NCBI RefSeq assembly: GCF_003576645.1
Contig: NC_044922.1
Span: forward strand, 16,200,671-16,264,670
Length of the DNA stretch: 64,000 nucleotides
Direction of reading: 5' to 3'
Source: Ipomoea triloba
Taxonomy: Eukaryota; Streptophyta; Magnoliopsida; Solanales; Convolvulaceae
The notes beneath the pieces are model-generated. The model had not been told where the DNA came from. It saw nothing but the letters and a program-made list of their open reading frames with translations, and ran no database searches. A program made the translations under genes and the position numbers. Positions 10,695 to 22,005 of the stretch are shown piece after piece. The number at the start of each line of letters is the position of its first letter. Within the stretch, counting starts at the first letter, position 1.

Positions 10695-11343
10695 AAAAAA
10701 AAAATACAATATATGATTATAATTGGAAATATGGCAGGTTTAGTCTATTAATTATACCTAAATTGTAGATTCAGTCCATGAATTATTATTGTATACAATT
10801 TTGTCCTCTTTTTTTTTTTAATACACAAATTTTGTCCTTTAATTATGTTGAAAGTGGTAGTTTTCATCCATTACTTGTAAATTTTGTTATTCACTAATAA
10901 TTTCTTTTGAATTCTAACTTATTGAATGATATATTAGTCATTTCGTAAAATTTTCTTAAATTCCCTCCATGAAATTTTCATATATAAACCACCATATCCT
11001 TTTCATACTAAAAAACTAAACCACTTTTTTAAAAAAAAAAAAAAAAAAAACCACTACGAATTCATATTTCATTTGCAGCATTTATTCTCAATTATTTTAG
11101 CACATTCAAGACTACCGCCTAGTTTCAATTTGATGATTTAGTCATTTATTTAAACCTATATGCAAATTCCAATGTTTCATACTACATAATTATATTATGT
11201 ATGCTTTCTTTTTCATTATTTATTTTATCTAATCTAAAGACTAATAAAGATAATTATTTCATACACCTAACTTCTACTAACATGATAGGGTGAAATAAGG
11301 ATGACATCTCCAACGAAATACAATAATACACACAAGATAAAAA
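10695..11343. other. Intergenic, no gene seen
   Basis: AT-rich with poly(A) and poly(T) tracts. Phrases such as TTTAGTCTATTAATTATACC and TTTGTCCTTTAATTATG resemble the arms of degraded MULE-type repeats, but no matching partner is defined. Confidence 0.4.
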
Positions 11344-11563
11344 CTTGTGTAAGACTGTCTCACGGATCCTTATCCGTGAGACAAGTCAAGTCAAGATCAA
11401 ATATAATACATATACTATAAAATGTAATACTTATGAAGACAAATGTAAAACTTTCACATTTTGATTATGACAAAAACTTGTGTGAGTCTGTCTTTGATTA
11501 ATGAGGTCAAAGATCCTGCCCATTTCACAGATTGAGACCTGTAAGACGGTCTCACACAAGTGT
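11344..11563. mobile_element. Inverted element, ACTTGTGTGAGAC family, copy 1
   Basis: Left end reads ACTTGTGTAAGACTGTCTCA and right end AGACGGTCTCACACAAGT, inverted copies of each other, with a second internal ACTTGTGTGAGTCTGTC at 11474. Interior repeats AATGTAATACTTATG. No ORF. Confidence 0.6.
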
Positions 11564-11886
11564 TACTTTTTGAATAGAAGCATTACATTTTTCTTCAAAA
11601 GTATTATATTTCCCCTATCATTATCCCTGCAAATCTCTCTCACTCTAAAAAATGTGTCTCACTTCCACATCATCCAATTTGCAATTCATTTACTATTCAC
11701 ACTACATCCTTGCAATCTAATCAACTCTCAAAAGTGGGTCCCAATTTCACATCACTTTAAATAAAATAAATAAACAATAAAAGAAAACAAAAGAAATAAA
11801 CAAAAAAAAATTAAAATTAACTGCCGCAGCTTTTTGTACGGATTGCAAATTTGCAATCCAAGTCATAAATTTAAAAAAATAAGCAA

Positions 11887-12226
11887 AAACTTGTGTGAGA
11901 CCGTCTCACCGAGAGATTGATATGGTCAAGATGCAAATGTAATACTTATATACACAAATGTCATACTTACATGCTCAAATGTAATACTAATCAGGAATAA
12001 AATTTTTGTTACTTATAAGGATAAATGTAATACTTTTAAGGGAAAATATTCTTGACTAGTTTTATATTTGAGCATATAAGTAACAAAAATTGTATTCTTG
12101 ATTAGTATTATATTTGAGCATATAAGTATGTCATTTGCACATATAAATATGACATTTGCATGTTGCTTTGACATGACTCGACCCGTCTCACGAATAAGGA
12201 TCCGTGAAACGGTCTCACACAAGTGT
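11887..12226. mobile_element. Inverted element, ACTTGTGTGAGAC family, copy 2
   Basis: Left ACTTGTGTGAGACCGTCTCA and right ACGGTCTCACACAAGT form terminal inverted repeats. The interior is a run of phrases such as AATGTAATACTTATA and GAGCATATAAGT in both orientations, so single-stranded copies would fold back strongly. Confidence 0.65.
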
Positions 12227-12325
12227 GACCCAAAAAAATGTGTTATATATATGCCACATGGGATTGCCAATATGGGATTGGCAGGGATGGGGTTAGTTTA
12301 AGTAATAAATACTCCATACTTGCTA

Positions 12326-12482
12326 ACATTACTTGCAAGGATGATGTGAGTGGGTTCGAGCGTCAGTGGAGGCAACTGTTGACTCGTTGTGCTTCAGTAG
12401 GTTGATAAAGTAGCTATGAACAGATACTACATTGTAAAAGAGTCAGTAGTACTAAAAAAAAAAAAACATTACTTGCAAGGAT
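12326..12482 (+). mobile_element. 5'-truncated SINE with 17-bp target duplication
   Basis: ACATTACTTGCAAGGAT is present at 12326-12342 and 12466-12482. The 123-bp insert has a B-box-like GGGTTCGAGCGTC near 12351 and ends GAGTCAGTAGTACT plus A residues. These are diagnostic features of a tRNA-derived SINE. Related 3' ends occur at 7087-7178 and, inverted, at 41303-41340. Confidence 0.8.
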
Positions 12483-12599
12483 AAAATAATGTAATGTTTT
12501 GATAAAAAAAATATAATACTTTTAAATCAAAATGTAAAAACATTACATTTTTCCTTGTAGCAAACACTTTATTCCTAATTAGTATTACATTTTTAGATA

Positions 12600-12672
12600 A
12601 ATATTACATTTTAATGTTGATCTGACCTGATCGTCTCACATATAATGACCCGTGAGACGGTCTCACACAAAT
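12600..12672. mobile_element. Right end of another ACTTGTGTGAGAC-family element
   Basis: Contains CCGTGAGACGGTCTCACACA. The matching left end was probably lost or lies in the AATGTAATA-rich stretch near 12480. Confidence 0.4.
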
Positions 12673-12679
12673 ATTATTT

Positions 12680-13930
12680 AGATTAATAGTAATTCAGTAT
12701 ATTCACCTTTTATATAAACATCTACATCCAACCAATTAGCCTATTAAATCACTAGATTGCATGCATTACCCATTAAGGTATAAACACAACCTGTACCGGA
12801 AGGCTTCATCGCTTTGCTGTCTACATTATTATTGTGAATCATTACTTCGCCGGAGAAAGCACCTATTATTGTTATGTGGGAACTGGGAAGAGCCTAAATG
12901 AACACGTGAAGAATTTATGGCTTATTATTATTATTATTTTGGGTATGGTTGACAGCTAAATTATTCCGCCAAACGGACGGCCAGATCCACTTTCCTCGCC
13001 ATTATATTACATAGAAACCACATCAAGCGAAACTAAACCACAGCTAGATATGCTATGCGGTCTCCTAAAGTTTGTCAAATATAATTAGAGAGAACAATTT
13101 ACTTTATAACTATAATATTTGAGTTAGTCAAACAATTGACTTGATAATTATAATATTTTAATTTTATTATTTTTTTTAGAATAACTTAGCCTAGTTGATT
13201 TCCTTATGGTTTATTGTCGACTAGAATCGTACACCTTCAAATAGACAGGTAGTGGCTGAGAAAGAATATAAAATGCAAAGATATGGGCAAATCAAAGAAT
13301 ATAGAAGAATAACAATTCAAATACTTGTCTCGCAGGACTAGCTTTAAGTGATAAGTTCGACCACACCAATAATATCTTGGAATTAAGGCTAGAGTTTTGG
13401 TCGTTGGGTTCTTCAAGTTGACAGAAGTGTGTGGATGAATATTTTGTGCGCGAAATTAAAGACAGGAACTTATTAGGAGGTTGCTTGAACGGCGAGTTGG
13501 GCTAAAAATAATTCAAATACTCATAGTGTGTGATGTCCCTTTATGCATAATAATTCCATGACAATAGAGAGCGGCACATTTGTTGTCTTGTCATGCCCAG
13601 CGAAACAGTGATGATATGAGCCTATGAGGCATAAATGATTTTGGCGGTATGGGTAATGGGGCTGAAATGATACTTGGCGAGTAAAAGTGGAGTTGGTGGC
13701 AAAAAATAAAAGATTGGACACATGTAAAGATAAATGTAAATAGTTAGCAGTAAATGTTATTTTGTTTGATTATTATTAGTCATTTAACTTAATTAAATAA
13801 TCAGTATGAGTGTTTGATTAATTAATTTTTTTTAAAATAATTTTTTGTTTTAAAACGCTAAAATTCACAAAGTTGTTCAAAATACTTTTTGAGAAAATAA
13901 ATTATACTCTTAGAGATCATTTTGCATGTA
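12680..13930. other. Intergenic, no gene seen
   Basis: No ORF with recognisable content. A SINE-like phrase near 13120-13230 (CAATTGACTTGATAATTAT) resembles those at 231, 54373 and 54890. Confidence 0.45.
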
Positions 13931-13939
13931 ATCAACTAT

Positions 13940-14560
13940 CAGTGACAAATTATGCCGTTGACCTGGTCCAATACGACGCCGTTTCACTATTTTATTTTTT
14001 AAAAAAAAATTACTAAACATATAGTGCTGAAATGTGTGAATGTGGAGGTTCCAAATTGTGAATATGCAGTATAGAATTTGTGAATGTAGAGTTATGAATG
14101 TGTGAATCTGTAATAGAGTTAACAGAGTTCTAACAACCCTGAAATGTGTGAATGTGGATGTTTCAAATTGTGAATATGGAGTATAGAATTTGTGAATGTA
14201 GAGTTATGAATGTGTGAATCTGTAGTAGAGTTAACAGAGTTCTAGCAACTTGTAGCCCTGTAATATGTGAATGTGGAGTTCCCAAGTTGTGAACATGGAG
14301 TATAGGACTTGTGAATATAGAGTTTCGAATGTGTGAATGCATAACAGTGGTATTATAGTTACTAAACATATAGCCTGTAATGTGTGAATGTGGAGATTTC
14401 AAATTGTGAATATGGAGTATAGGGTCTGTGAATGTAGAGTTTGTGTTCTATTACGATGAGGAGCCGTTAACGCCATTAATTTTTTTTTTTTAAATTGTGA
14501 AACGACATCGTATTGGACCCAGGTACACCTTGTAAGGTGGACCTGGGCCCACGGCAAAAC
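13940..14560. mobile_element. Small inverted-repeat element containing a tandem array
   Basis: Left arm GGTCCAATACGACGCCGTTT (about 13968-13987) is matched by the inverted right arm ending at about 14520 (AAACGACATCGTATTGGACC). Between them sits the 14031-14450 array. The right side continues into GGTGGACCTGGGCCCACG. The ends resemble the sequences flanking the arrays at 1387 and 56995. Confidence 0.6.
14031..14450. repeat. Tandem repeat, about 110-120-bp unit, about 3.5 copies
   Basis: Each unit begins close to AATGTGTGAATGTGGAG and continues AAATTGTGAATATGGAGTAT, with starts near 14031, 14142, 14261 and 14370. Units are themselves built from shorter GTGAAT-type repeats. Confidence 0.85.
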
Positions 14561-14569
14561 AACTGGTTA

Positions 14570-15990
14570 TCAGCTGACAACTAATTTACCAAACATCTTT
14601 CTACAACTAGCTAATGCTATCAGCTAGTCAAACTCGCTAACCTAATTCACTAATAGCTATTTGTCAAACACTCCCAAAGAATAAAGTGTCAAATAGACCA
14701 TAAAATTTAACATATTATAGTTTACCTAAAAGAAACCTACAAAATAATGCTAATGCACACATTTTCAATGTTAAATGGTTTAGTTACACAATTTTTTGTT
14801 CGATGGTATAATTGCATGAACTATAAAAGTATGTTGATCTATTTGACGCTTTTTTATTTTATTTTATTTTGTATTTGTTACCCACGTGACATAATTTTAT
14901 TTATTCAATTAAAAAAAGTAAATCATTGTTTCTATTTTTTAAAAAATAAAATTAACATATGTGGTGAAAGGTTTACTCATTTGGAGTCCACTTAACATTT
15001 TCCATATCATTAGTGACTATTTAATTACATTGAGCATGTCTTTATAAACCGAAATAGAGGTGTTACTTACGTAGATCTCATAACTGACAGAAATTTTAAT
15101 AAAGTCCTTTAAATCGATAAAATAGTGCAAATAGGTCATACTATTACCTGTTCAAGACGGTACTACTAATATGACACTTACTAGGTTAATACATGATATC
15201 ATAATGAATAAGTAATATTAGAACCACATGTTTTGCCCAAGCAACACCGCATTGACCGTAACTTATTGAATAAGTAATATTATGACTTAATTGCACAATT
15301 TTACAAATTTAGGTGGACTTCATTGCAGTAAGAAATATAATTTCACTATTGGTTGGACTTAGGGATTAACTTGACACTTTTTTCTTGTTTCTTTTTTAAA
15401 AAGAAAATATAAAAATCTTTCAGTTGGGCTGTGAATGTCCGGAATAAGAGTTTGTTCATCACACCCAACTCGGCCCAATAGATAATGAAACGATTCAGTA
15501 TTCATTAGGCTTTTGTCCTATCATCTCTGCCCATATTTGTCAAAATATTTATCGGCCCAACTTGTTGGCCCAAATCGCTATAATCAATTGTTATATCGCA
15601 GACTAGTGTTCATATTGTATTTTGAATCTTAATCCAAAAATTATATGTCTGAACTTAGCACATTTTGTACATGTAATTAAAAATTTTTGTACTTGTGAAT
15701 AAATTGAAGATACATAACATGATAATTACAAACACATAACATAATGACTACAGACACAAATCGTTAATTGCAGGTAGAAAATATGTTAACGTCAGACACT
15801 TAAGATGCTACTTAACATGTTATTTTCTGTAGTTAATATATTTTGTACCAACAGTTTATGTGTCTGTAATTATCATGTTATATATCTATAATTATCATGT
15901 GATGTGCCTTTAATTTATTTACACGTACAAAAACAATTAACTGCAACCTGTATGTATAGGATGTGTCAACTATAGTTACAGAATCTAAAA
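14570..15990. other. Intergenic, no gene seen
   Basis: No supported coding sequence. At 15585-15603 it has CAATTGTTATATCGCAGAC, the terminal-like motif shared with 1312, 50519 and 57391. The following 380 bp contain inverted phrases (ATAACATGATAATTAC against GTAATTATCATGTTAT), suggesting a small foldback element. Confidence 0.45.
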
Positions 15991-15994
15991 ATTA

Positions 15995-16424
15995 GGAATA
16001 AGGCTCAAATTGGACACTGAACGTAAACTGAAAGTTGAATTAGGTCATTAAATCAACAAAAAGTACAATTAGGCCACTGAATACTCCAAACGTATGCAAT
16101 TTCACCTGATAGCAGGTTACCATCCATTTCATCAGGTTACTTACTTACGTGGACGGTAAGTTGACATTTTAAAATAATTTTTAATAATAAATATTAAAAT
16201 AATTTTAAAAATTTAAAAAAAAAAAAAAAAACACACCCGCGACCACCCCCACCTTAATAATACCCTTGCCACCTTGATAGGAAACCCGCAGATGAACCAA
16301 ATTTAATTTAATTTAATCATCATCATCATCTACGGAAAGTCAACTTCTTTCACAAAATAACTTTTTGTTGTATGATTTTGGATGAAGATTTCAGTTGTTT
16401 TGTGAAAGAAGTTGATTTTCTGTA

Positions 16425-16461
<37 letters not shown>

Positions 16462-16962
16462 TAATTAATTAATTAAATTTGAATCATAAGTATGTTTCCT
16501 ATCAAGGTGACAAGGGTATTATTAAGTGGGAAGGTGGGCGCCGATGTTTTTTTTAAAATTTATTTTATTTATTTTTTAATTTTTTTTATTTTAATAGTTT
16601 ATTATTAAAAATTATTTTAAAATGTTAACTAACGTCCACATAAGTAAGTAACTTGATAAAATGGATGATAACATGCTATCAACTAAAATTACATACATTT
16701 AGGGGGTGTTTGGTTATTGACTTATAACCCAAATTTTAGCTTATATGACCAAGTTTAGTTGTTTGACCAACCAATAAGCTATTTTAAAGTGTTTGGTAAA
16801 TGGCTTATTGGCCTTGGCTGATTGGACCAATAAGCTGAAAATTGAAAAGCTAATGAATGTAGCTTTTTTGTATCAGCTGGTTAGGAACAATAGGTATATT
16901 AACTATTTTATCGTGTGAAATCAATGGGATTTACTTTTAAATGGGTTGTGTGTTTGTTATTT

Positions 16963-16996
<34 letters not shown>

Positions 16997-17450
16997 GGGT
17001 GATGGGTTTGTCATTTTTAATAATAATAATAATAGAAAATAAATACGTAATAAAAATTGTTTTAGAATACTCGTATAATTTAATAAGAGTTAAATAAACA
17101 AAAATAATTAACTTATATCCTTAAAAAAAAGTATAGATGATATCCAAATTTTATAATTATTTATTAATAAGAGTTTATCTTTTTGTTATATTTAAAGGTT
17201 GAAATAATACAATACACTCATACCCTTAAACGTCATTTTACATTCAATTAGCTACTAGTAAACAACTAATTACCAAACAGTTTTTTATAACCAGCTAATA
17301 CAACCAGCTGGTCAAACCAGTTAACATAATCAGCCATCAACTACTAGCTAAACCAACCAGCTATCAGTCGTTTGCTAAACACCACCTTAGATTATTCAGT
17401 GAGATAATTATATTTTTTTTTTGTTAAATGACTAATTTGAATCTTATTTC
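15995..17450. mobile_element. Foldback MULE-like element interrupted by a Tourist MITE
   Basis: The two halves are inverted copies over most of their length, with the centre near 16370. Examples: TTACTTACTTACGTGGACG on the left against CGTCCACATAAGTAAGTAA on the right, and TTGATAGGAAAC against GTTTCCTATCAA. The outer right arm continues after the Tourist insertion (17390-17450: AAATGACTAATTTGAATCTT). Candidate target duplication TAAAAATTA (15986-15994) and TAAAAAATTA (17451-17460), one A different. Without the insertion it would be about 770 bp. Long AAT and CAT microsatellites mark the hairpin centre. Confidence 0.7.
16702..17386. mobile_element. Tourist-like MITE, TTA target duplication
   Basis: Starts GGGGGTGTTTGGTTATTG, ends inverted GGTGGTGTTTAGC, flanked by TTA on both sides (16699-16701 and 17387-17389). 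Ends and target match PIF/Harbinger Tourist MITEs. Interior has (AAT)n at about 16966-16994. It interrupts the right arm of the foldback element 15995-17450. Confidence 0.8.
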
Positions 17451-17691
17451 TAAAAAATTAATTTTGAGTCAGGTCCACAAATCACAATGCAAAGGTACGG
17501 AAACGGTTCACTGTCACTCTAATCGCCAAAAAAAAAAAAAAATAAATAAATAAAAGAAAAGAAAATGACAAAAAAAAAAAAAAGAGCAAAAAGAAGGAAG
17601 AAGCTCCGAGAAGCAGAGCTGCAATTACCACTCTCCGCTTCACTCACATTATCGTCATCTAATCTTCATGCTCGCCGCCTGTGTGGCAGCC

Positions 17692-19819
17692 ATGGCCGCG
17701 CACACTATCCTCTCTTCCGCCACCGTCGCCTCCCACTCTCTCCTCTTCCCCGTCTCCGCCCCCAACGCTTCTCCGCTCCACTCCTCTTTCCACGGCGTCT
17801 CCCTCAAAGTCAACAACAAACCTACTCACCAATCGCTCTCCCTCCGCGCCGTCTCCGCCCCCAAGCCCCTCACCGTCGTCGCCTCCTCCAAGAAGGCCGT
17901 CGCTGTACTCAAAGGCACCTCCAATGTTGAAGGCGTCGTCACTCTCACACAAGACGCCGATGGTCTGTCCTCTCCGTGCTTTGAATTCGCTAGATTTTTG
18001 CTCTTTTAAATAATCATCGGTCAAAATAATAAGCATTTTCATTCTAGGTTTTGATTTTTTGAGATTTTAGCTGAATTTGTGTATGCAGTATACTTCTATG
18101 TGTTCCAGATATGAAAATTTCGGCTGCAATTAAATTTATTTTATTGTTTTCTGCTTGAATAAATCGATTTTCGCCCAGGAACTGTAAGTATTGTATTGAA
18201 GGTTTTGACATTGGAGCTGTTAGTTAAATTTGTATATGTAGTAGGGTTTTCTGCCAAAACATAATGCATTTCCCCCTAAATGTAGGTCTATTAGATATGA
18301 AATTTGTGGCCATAGTAATAACATTTATGCATTGTCTCTTGTTTCAAATAGGTCCTACCACTGTGAAAGTTCGTATAACTGGGCTTACTCCTGGACTTCA
18401 TGGATTTCATCTTGTGAGTATTTAGTTAAAACATAACAGCTAGTATGTTAATTTTCTGCTATTGTATTGAATTTCTTGTTTCTAAAACATATGAGCGGGT
18501 ATTTATAATGTCTTGTACTGTTTTGGGCTGTGTTGTAGCATGAGTTTGGTGATACGACAAATGGGTGCATTTCTACAGGTTTGATTCGAAATGTTGGTTA
18601 ATTTGTTTACTATGTATAATTTGGATTTATTTTTAAGATCATGGCTTCCATTGTGATGTTGTGTGGTGCTATGTTAAACTATGTGATTTCAAAATAGGAC
18701 CACATTTTAATCCCAATGGGTTGACACATGGAGCTCCTGAGGACGAAGTCCGTCATGCGGGTGACCTGGGAAACATAGTGGCTAATGCCGAAGGTAATTG
18801 ATGCATTCTTTTCAACATTTTTTAGCGTAGTACTCCTGCTTATTAGTTTTGGGTGAATGATGAGTTTTAGCCCCTCTGATTTTTCTTGATCCTGCTGCTC
18901 AGGTGTTGCTGAAGCAACAATCGTCGATAGCCAGGTACTTCACCCGACCTTACTCATTATGTGGTTTTGCACAATGATTACAGATTTGTGTCATTCATAG
19001 TTGGGATATGCTAAGATTTCCTTTATTAAACGTGCAGATACCATTAAGTGGTCCAAACTCAGTTGTTGGAAGAGCTTTAGTTGTACATGAACTTGAGGAT
19101 GACCTTGGAAAGGGTAAGGTTCTGGTATCTGGAATGAACCGTATTGATTAATGGTTCTGTTAGTGTAACCAGTTAATCTTAGTTGACTACAAAATCCTTA
19201 CATATTTGGGAGCTATTCTCTACCAGTTTGAAGCTTATTAGTGTCATTTGCTTTTTCAACCCTGAAAAGTATAAGAAAACCTTAGTTGGATCTTGATTTA
19301 CTGTTTTCTGGGTTAAAATCCAACTTTATCATTTTGCAGGTGGCCATGAGCTTAGTCTCTCTACTGGAAATGCAGGTGGACGGTTGGCATGCGGTATGTA
19401 AATATGCGTTTCCACTTACAATCTATCAGCTCTCTCTTTCCCTTTATCATAATTTCTTGGCTTAGTATAGTTTTTGTTCAAAGATGCGAGCTACAGTGCA
19501 AGCAATTTGCAGACCTCCCCTCTGCCATCTTTAAACTGCTATTCTCCATCCATATTTATTAACCTGCTTTTCTTTTTATTGAAAATATTTTATATAATGT
19601 CTCAATCTGTCGGTTCCTCTAATCATCTTACGTGTGAGCACTTTTTACCTGGTGGATGTATGCATATTTCATGTAAAAATATTGATTGCACACTGAATGC
19701 ATTTATTGACCAAGATGCAGAATATATTCTTTTCAACGTTAACTCCATCAACTGTTTTTCCACTGATATATACATTATGAACATGTTATCCAGGTGTGGT
19801 CGGTTTGACTCCAATATAA
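17692..19819 (+). CDS. CSD2: Plastid Cu/Zn superoxide dismutase
   Basis: Dismutates superoxide to hydrogen peroxide and oxygen in the chloroplast stroma. Eight exons with GT-AG introns: 17692-17962, 18352-18413, 18539-18578, 18698-18793, 18903-18934, 19038-19113, 19340-19393, 19794-19819; 657 nt, 218 aa, the usual length for the plastid isoform. Residues 1 to about 64 form a Ser/Ala-rich transit peptide; the mature enzyme begins near KKAVAVLKG. Copper ligands are in GFHLHEFGD and the later [10 protein letters not shown]; zinc ligands lie in the loop [20 protein letters not shown]; the end [13 protein letters not shown] is typical. The start at 17692 (GCAGCCATGGCC, strong context, MAAHTI) is preferred over an in-frame ATG eight codons upstream because known plastid CSDs begin MAAH. 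Exon 4 carries a miR398-like target. No damage is seen. Confidence 0.97.
18756..18776 (+). promoter_or_regulatory. Probable miR398 target site in CSD2 exon 4
   Basis: The core GCGGGTGACCTGGGAAACAT matches the miR398-complementary site known in plant CSD2 messages, at the codons for HAGDLGNI. miR398 lowers CSD transcripts when copper is scarce. The match is seen; cleavage is inferred. Confidence 0.75.
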
Positions 19820-20692
19820 TTCAAGAATTGGAGCTGCCTCTTTCTTCAATTAGCGTTACTTCCTTCACTTGTTTCGCATAGAGTTTGCATGGCGAGGTCA
19901 TCTCAGATAGTCACAACCTAATAAATTTGGATCTGTATGTATACATTAGTGAGTTTAGCATGGCTTTGCAAGTAATGCTTCTTCAATGTATTGTTATTCA
20001 ATTATTCACCTCTTCCAATAACAAAATGACCCTGCTTACATTTATGTTTCCAACTGTTTTGTATGTATTGTCAACTGTTCTTTCCTGCATCCTATCATAA
20101 ATAATATGATCAAACTCGCACTTGTAGGGTGTAAAATTTATTCCTAATACATTTTCCCCTCTTGTATTGGTATTATTATGCATGATATGTTTGGTTGCAT
20201 AGGTATCGTGGAAACAAGTATTGTCAGTATTCATACTTGTTTTGTCAGTATTCAGTACAATCGTTATTGGTTTGATGTTAATACTGGGTATGAATATTGG
20301 TTATTGATTGAATGTTATATCTTGTGTTACATAAATCATTTCTTTTGTATGATTATAACACTGTTGGTTCCACTTGTAGCCCCTAAATCCTAATAGTGAG
20401 ATTCAATGAACAAATTGAATAGGGCTGCTTGACCATACTAAACTAGCTTACATTAAAGATATTTTAAGAACCTAATAAGTTGTAATTAAATGCATGATGG
20501 CTTGTCTAAATTCATGGTATGTCGAAAGTGATGAGTTCCTGCAACTTGTTGTGCAGTGCCTTAATTACTTGCATCGCAACCAAATTGTTGTCCCCATACG
20601 CAGTTTCTGAAACTTGCTTTTTTGCTCTGCCTTTCTTTCTACTAGTTTATAATATAATTAGTGCCACTGCTTTTGCCTTCACAACAAGAAAG
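19820..20692. other. CSD2 3' flank and zinc-finger gene 5' flank
   Basis: No second gene. An open frame runs in phase into the zinc-finger gene from 20519, but its 58 residues are hydrophobic, not conserved with ZAT proteins as I know them, and probably non-coding leader. A short internal duplication (TTGTCAGTATTCA twice near 20219-20255) is the only repeat noticed. Confidence 0.5.
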
Positions 20693-21547
20693 ATGAAGGC
20701 TGAGTTTCAAGATTTTGCCGATCAGATGATGCCGTGCAAAGGGCCGCGTACTAAACGTCCCCGGGCATCGCCCCCGGTTGGGGTGGCTGTTGATTCTAGC
20801 CCTTCCCGGGATGGTGATAGTACTAAGCATCCCCCAGTTGGTGTGGCCTTTGATTCTAGCCCTTCGGAGGATAGTGGTTCGTCGCTTGTTCATTCTCCGG
20901 CAAGTTCTTGTAGTCAGATGTCCATGGCAACCCAGGAAGACGAGAACATGGCGCATTGCTTGATTCTCTTGGCAAAAAGTGCAGGTAATGATGTTAAGGT
21001 AGAGAGAATTAGTTGCCGGAAATCCTCTGACGCTGACACGGCCGCCGCTGTGGCCACTGTGACCGCAGTGGCCACCACCACAAGTGTTTACGAGTGCAAG
21101 ACATGCAACCGGAAATTCCCATCATTTCAAGCTCTTGGTGGCCATAGAGCAAGTCACAGTAAGCCCAAACTCATACCGGAGGATCACAAAAAATCCACAC
21201 CGCTCGATCACCAAGAAATTCAAGACAAAACACTCGAGAAAACAAACAAGACTAAGATTCACGAGTGTTTGATTTGTGGGTCACTGTTCTTTTCGGGCCA
21301 AGCCTTGGGTGGCCACATGAGAAGACACAGGCCACTACACATCAACACCACTACTACCATGAAGGATGCTTCCATGGAGGATGATGATGATAAAGAGAAG
21401 CCTAAACCTGTTTTCACACTTGATCTTAACTTACCTGCTCCAGATGACGATGAAGCTGATGACGAAGATACAACCATGTTTGAATTCTCAGACAAGCAAC
21501 AAAGCTCTGCTTTCTCCACCTCGGCTATGGTGGATTGTCATTACTAA
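20693..21547 (+). CDS. C2H2 zinc-finger transcription repressor, ZAT (C1-2i) type
   Basis: Nuclear DNA-binding repressor of the plant two-finger QALGGH class; relatives act in stress and growth responses. From the ATG at 20693 the protein is 284 aa and intronless. Order: basic stretch GPRTKRPRAS near residue 18; Ser/Pro-rich region with two imperfect VGVA-DSSPS repeats; conserved MAHCLILLAKSAG box (about residue 86); finger 1 YECKTCNRKFPSFQALGGHR (about 132-155); finger 2 HECLICGSLFFSGQALGGHM (about 190-213); acidic tail with the EAR repression motif LDLNLPAP. The long spacer between fingers is typical. The frame is open 58 codons further upstream (from 20519), but that leader is hydrophobic and out of character, so M59 is chosen. 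It resembles ZAT5 most, but I cannot name the orthologue. It converges on PAO, stops 460 bp apart. Confidence 0.92.
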   Translation: MKAEFQDFADQMMPCKGPRTKRPRASPPVGVAVDSSPSRDGDSTKHPPVGVAFDSSPSEDSGSSLVHSPASSCSQMSMATQEDENMAHCLILLAKSAGNDVKVERISCRKSSDADTAAAVATVTAVATTTSVYECKTCNRKFPSFQALGGHRASHSKPKLIPEDHKKSTPLDHQEIQDKTLEKTNKTKIHECLICGSLFFSGQALGGHMRRHRPLHINTTTTMKDASMEDDDDKEKPKPVFTLDLNLPAPDDDEADDEDTTMFEFSDKQQSSAFSTSAMVDCHY

Positions 21548-22005
21548 ACATAAGTATCTATGTACGCTATTCACACCGAGTACAACTAAAACAGCTTTAA
21601 AACTGGGATGCATTTGTTTATTGTACTCGGTGCAAATCAGTATAGTGTTAATCGGCACCTTAGAATTTTTTCAATAAAATATGAGAATGTAAGTACATAG
21701 TTGGCCTGTACTAAGGGCTACCTAATACAAACAAGTCCATGTGAAGCAATGGGCATGACAATAGCATAGTGTATTACTTGTAATCAAACTATACAAACAT
21801 CATGTGAAGCAATGTGACTATGATTCTAATGTTTTGTAACACTAATTTAAAGATCATGTATATATATGTGTGAGTAAACATTTGTGTAAAATCTAAATTT
21901 GTAACATATACATACTATATACGCGTGTTTTACACGTGGAAGCTACTCAACTTATATATGCTACTACAGTTCTAAATCCTATTCCAGTCGAGTTTCTATG
22001 GCTAG

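Noticed and set aside
17659..18042. Minus-strand 127-codon frame
   Set aside because: Antisense of CSD2 exon 1.
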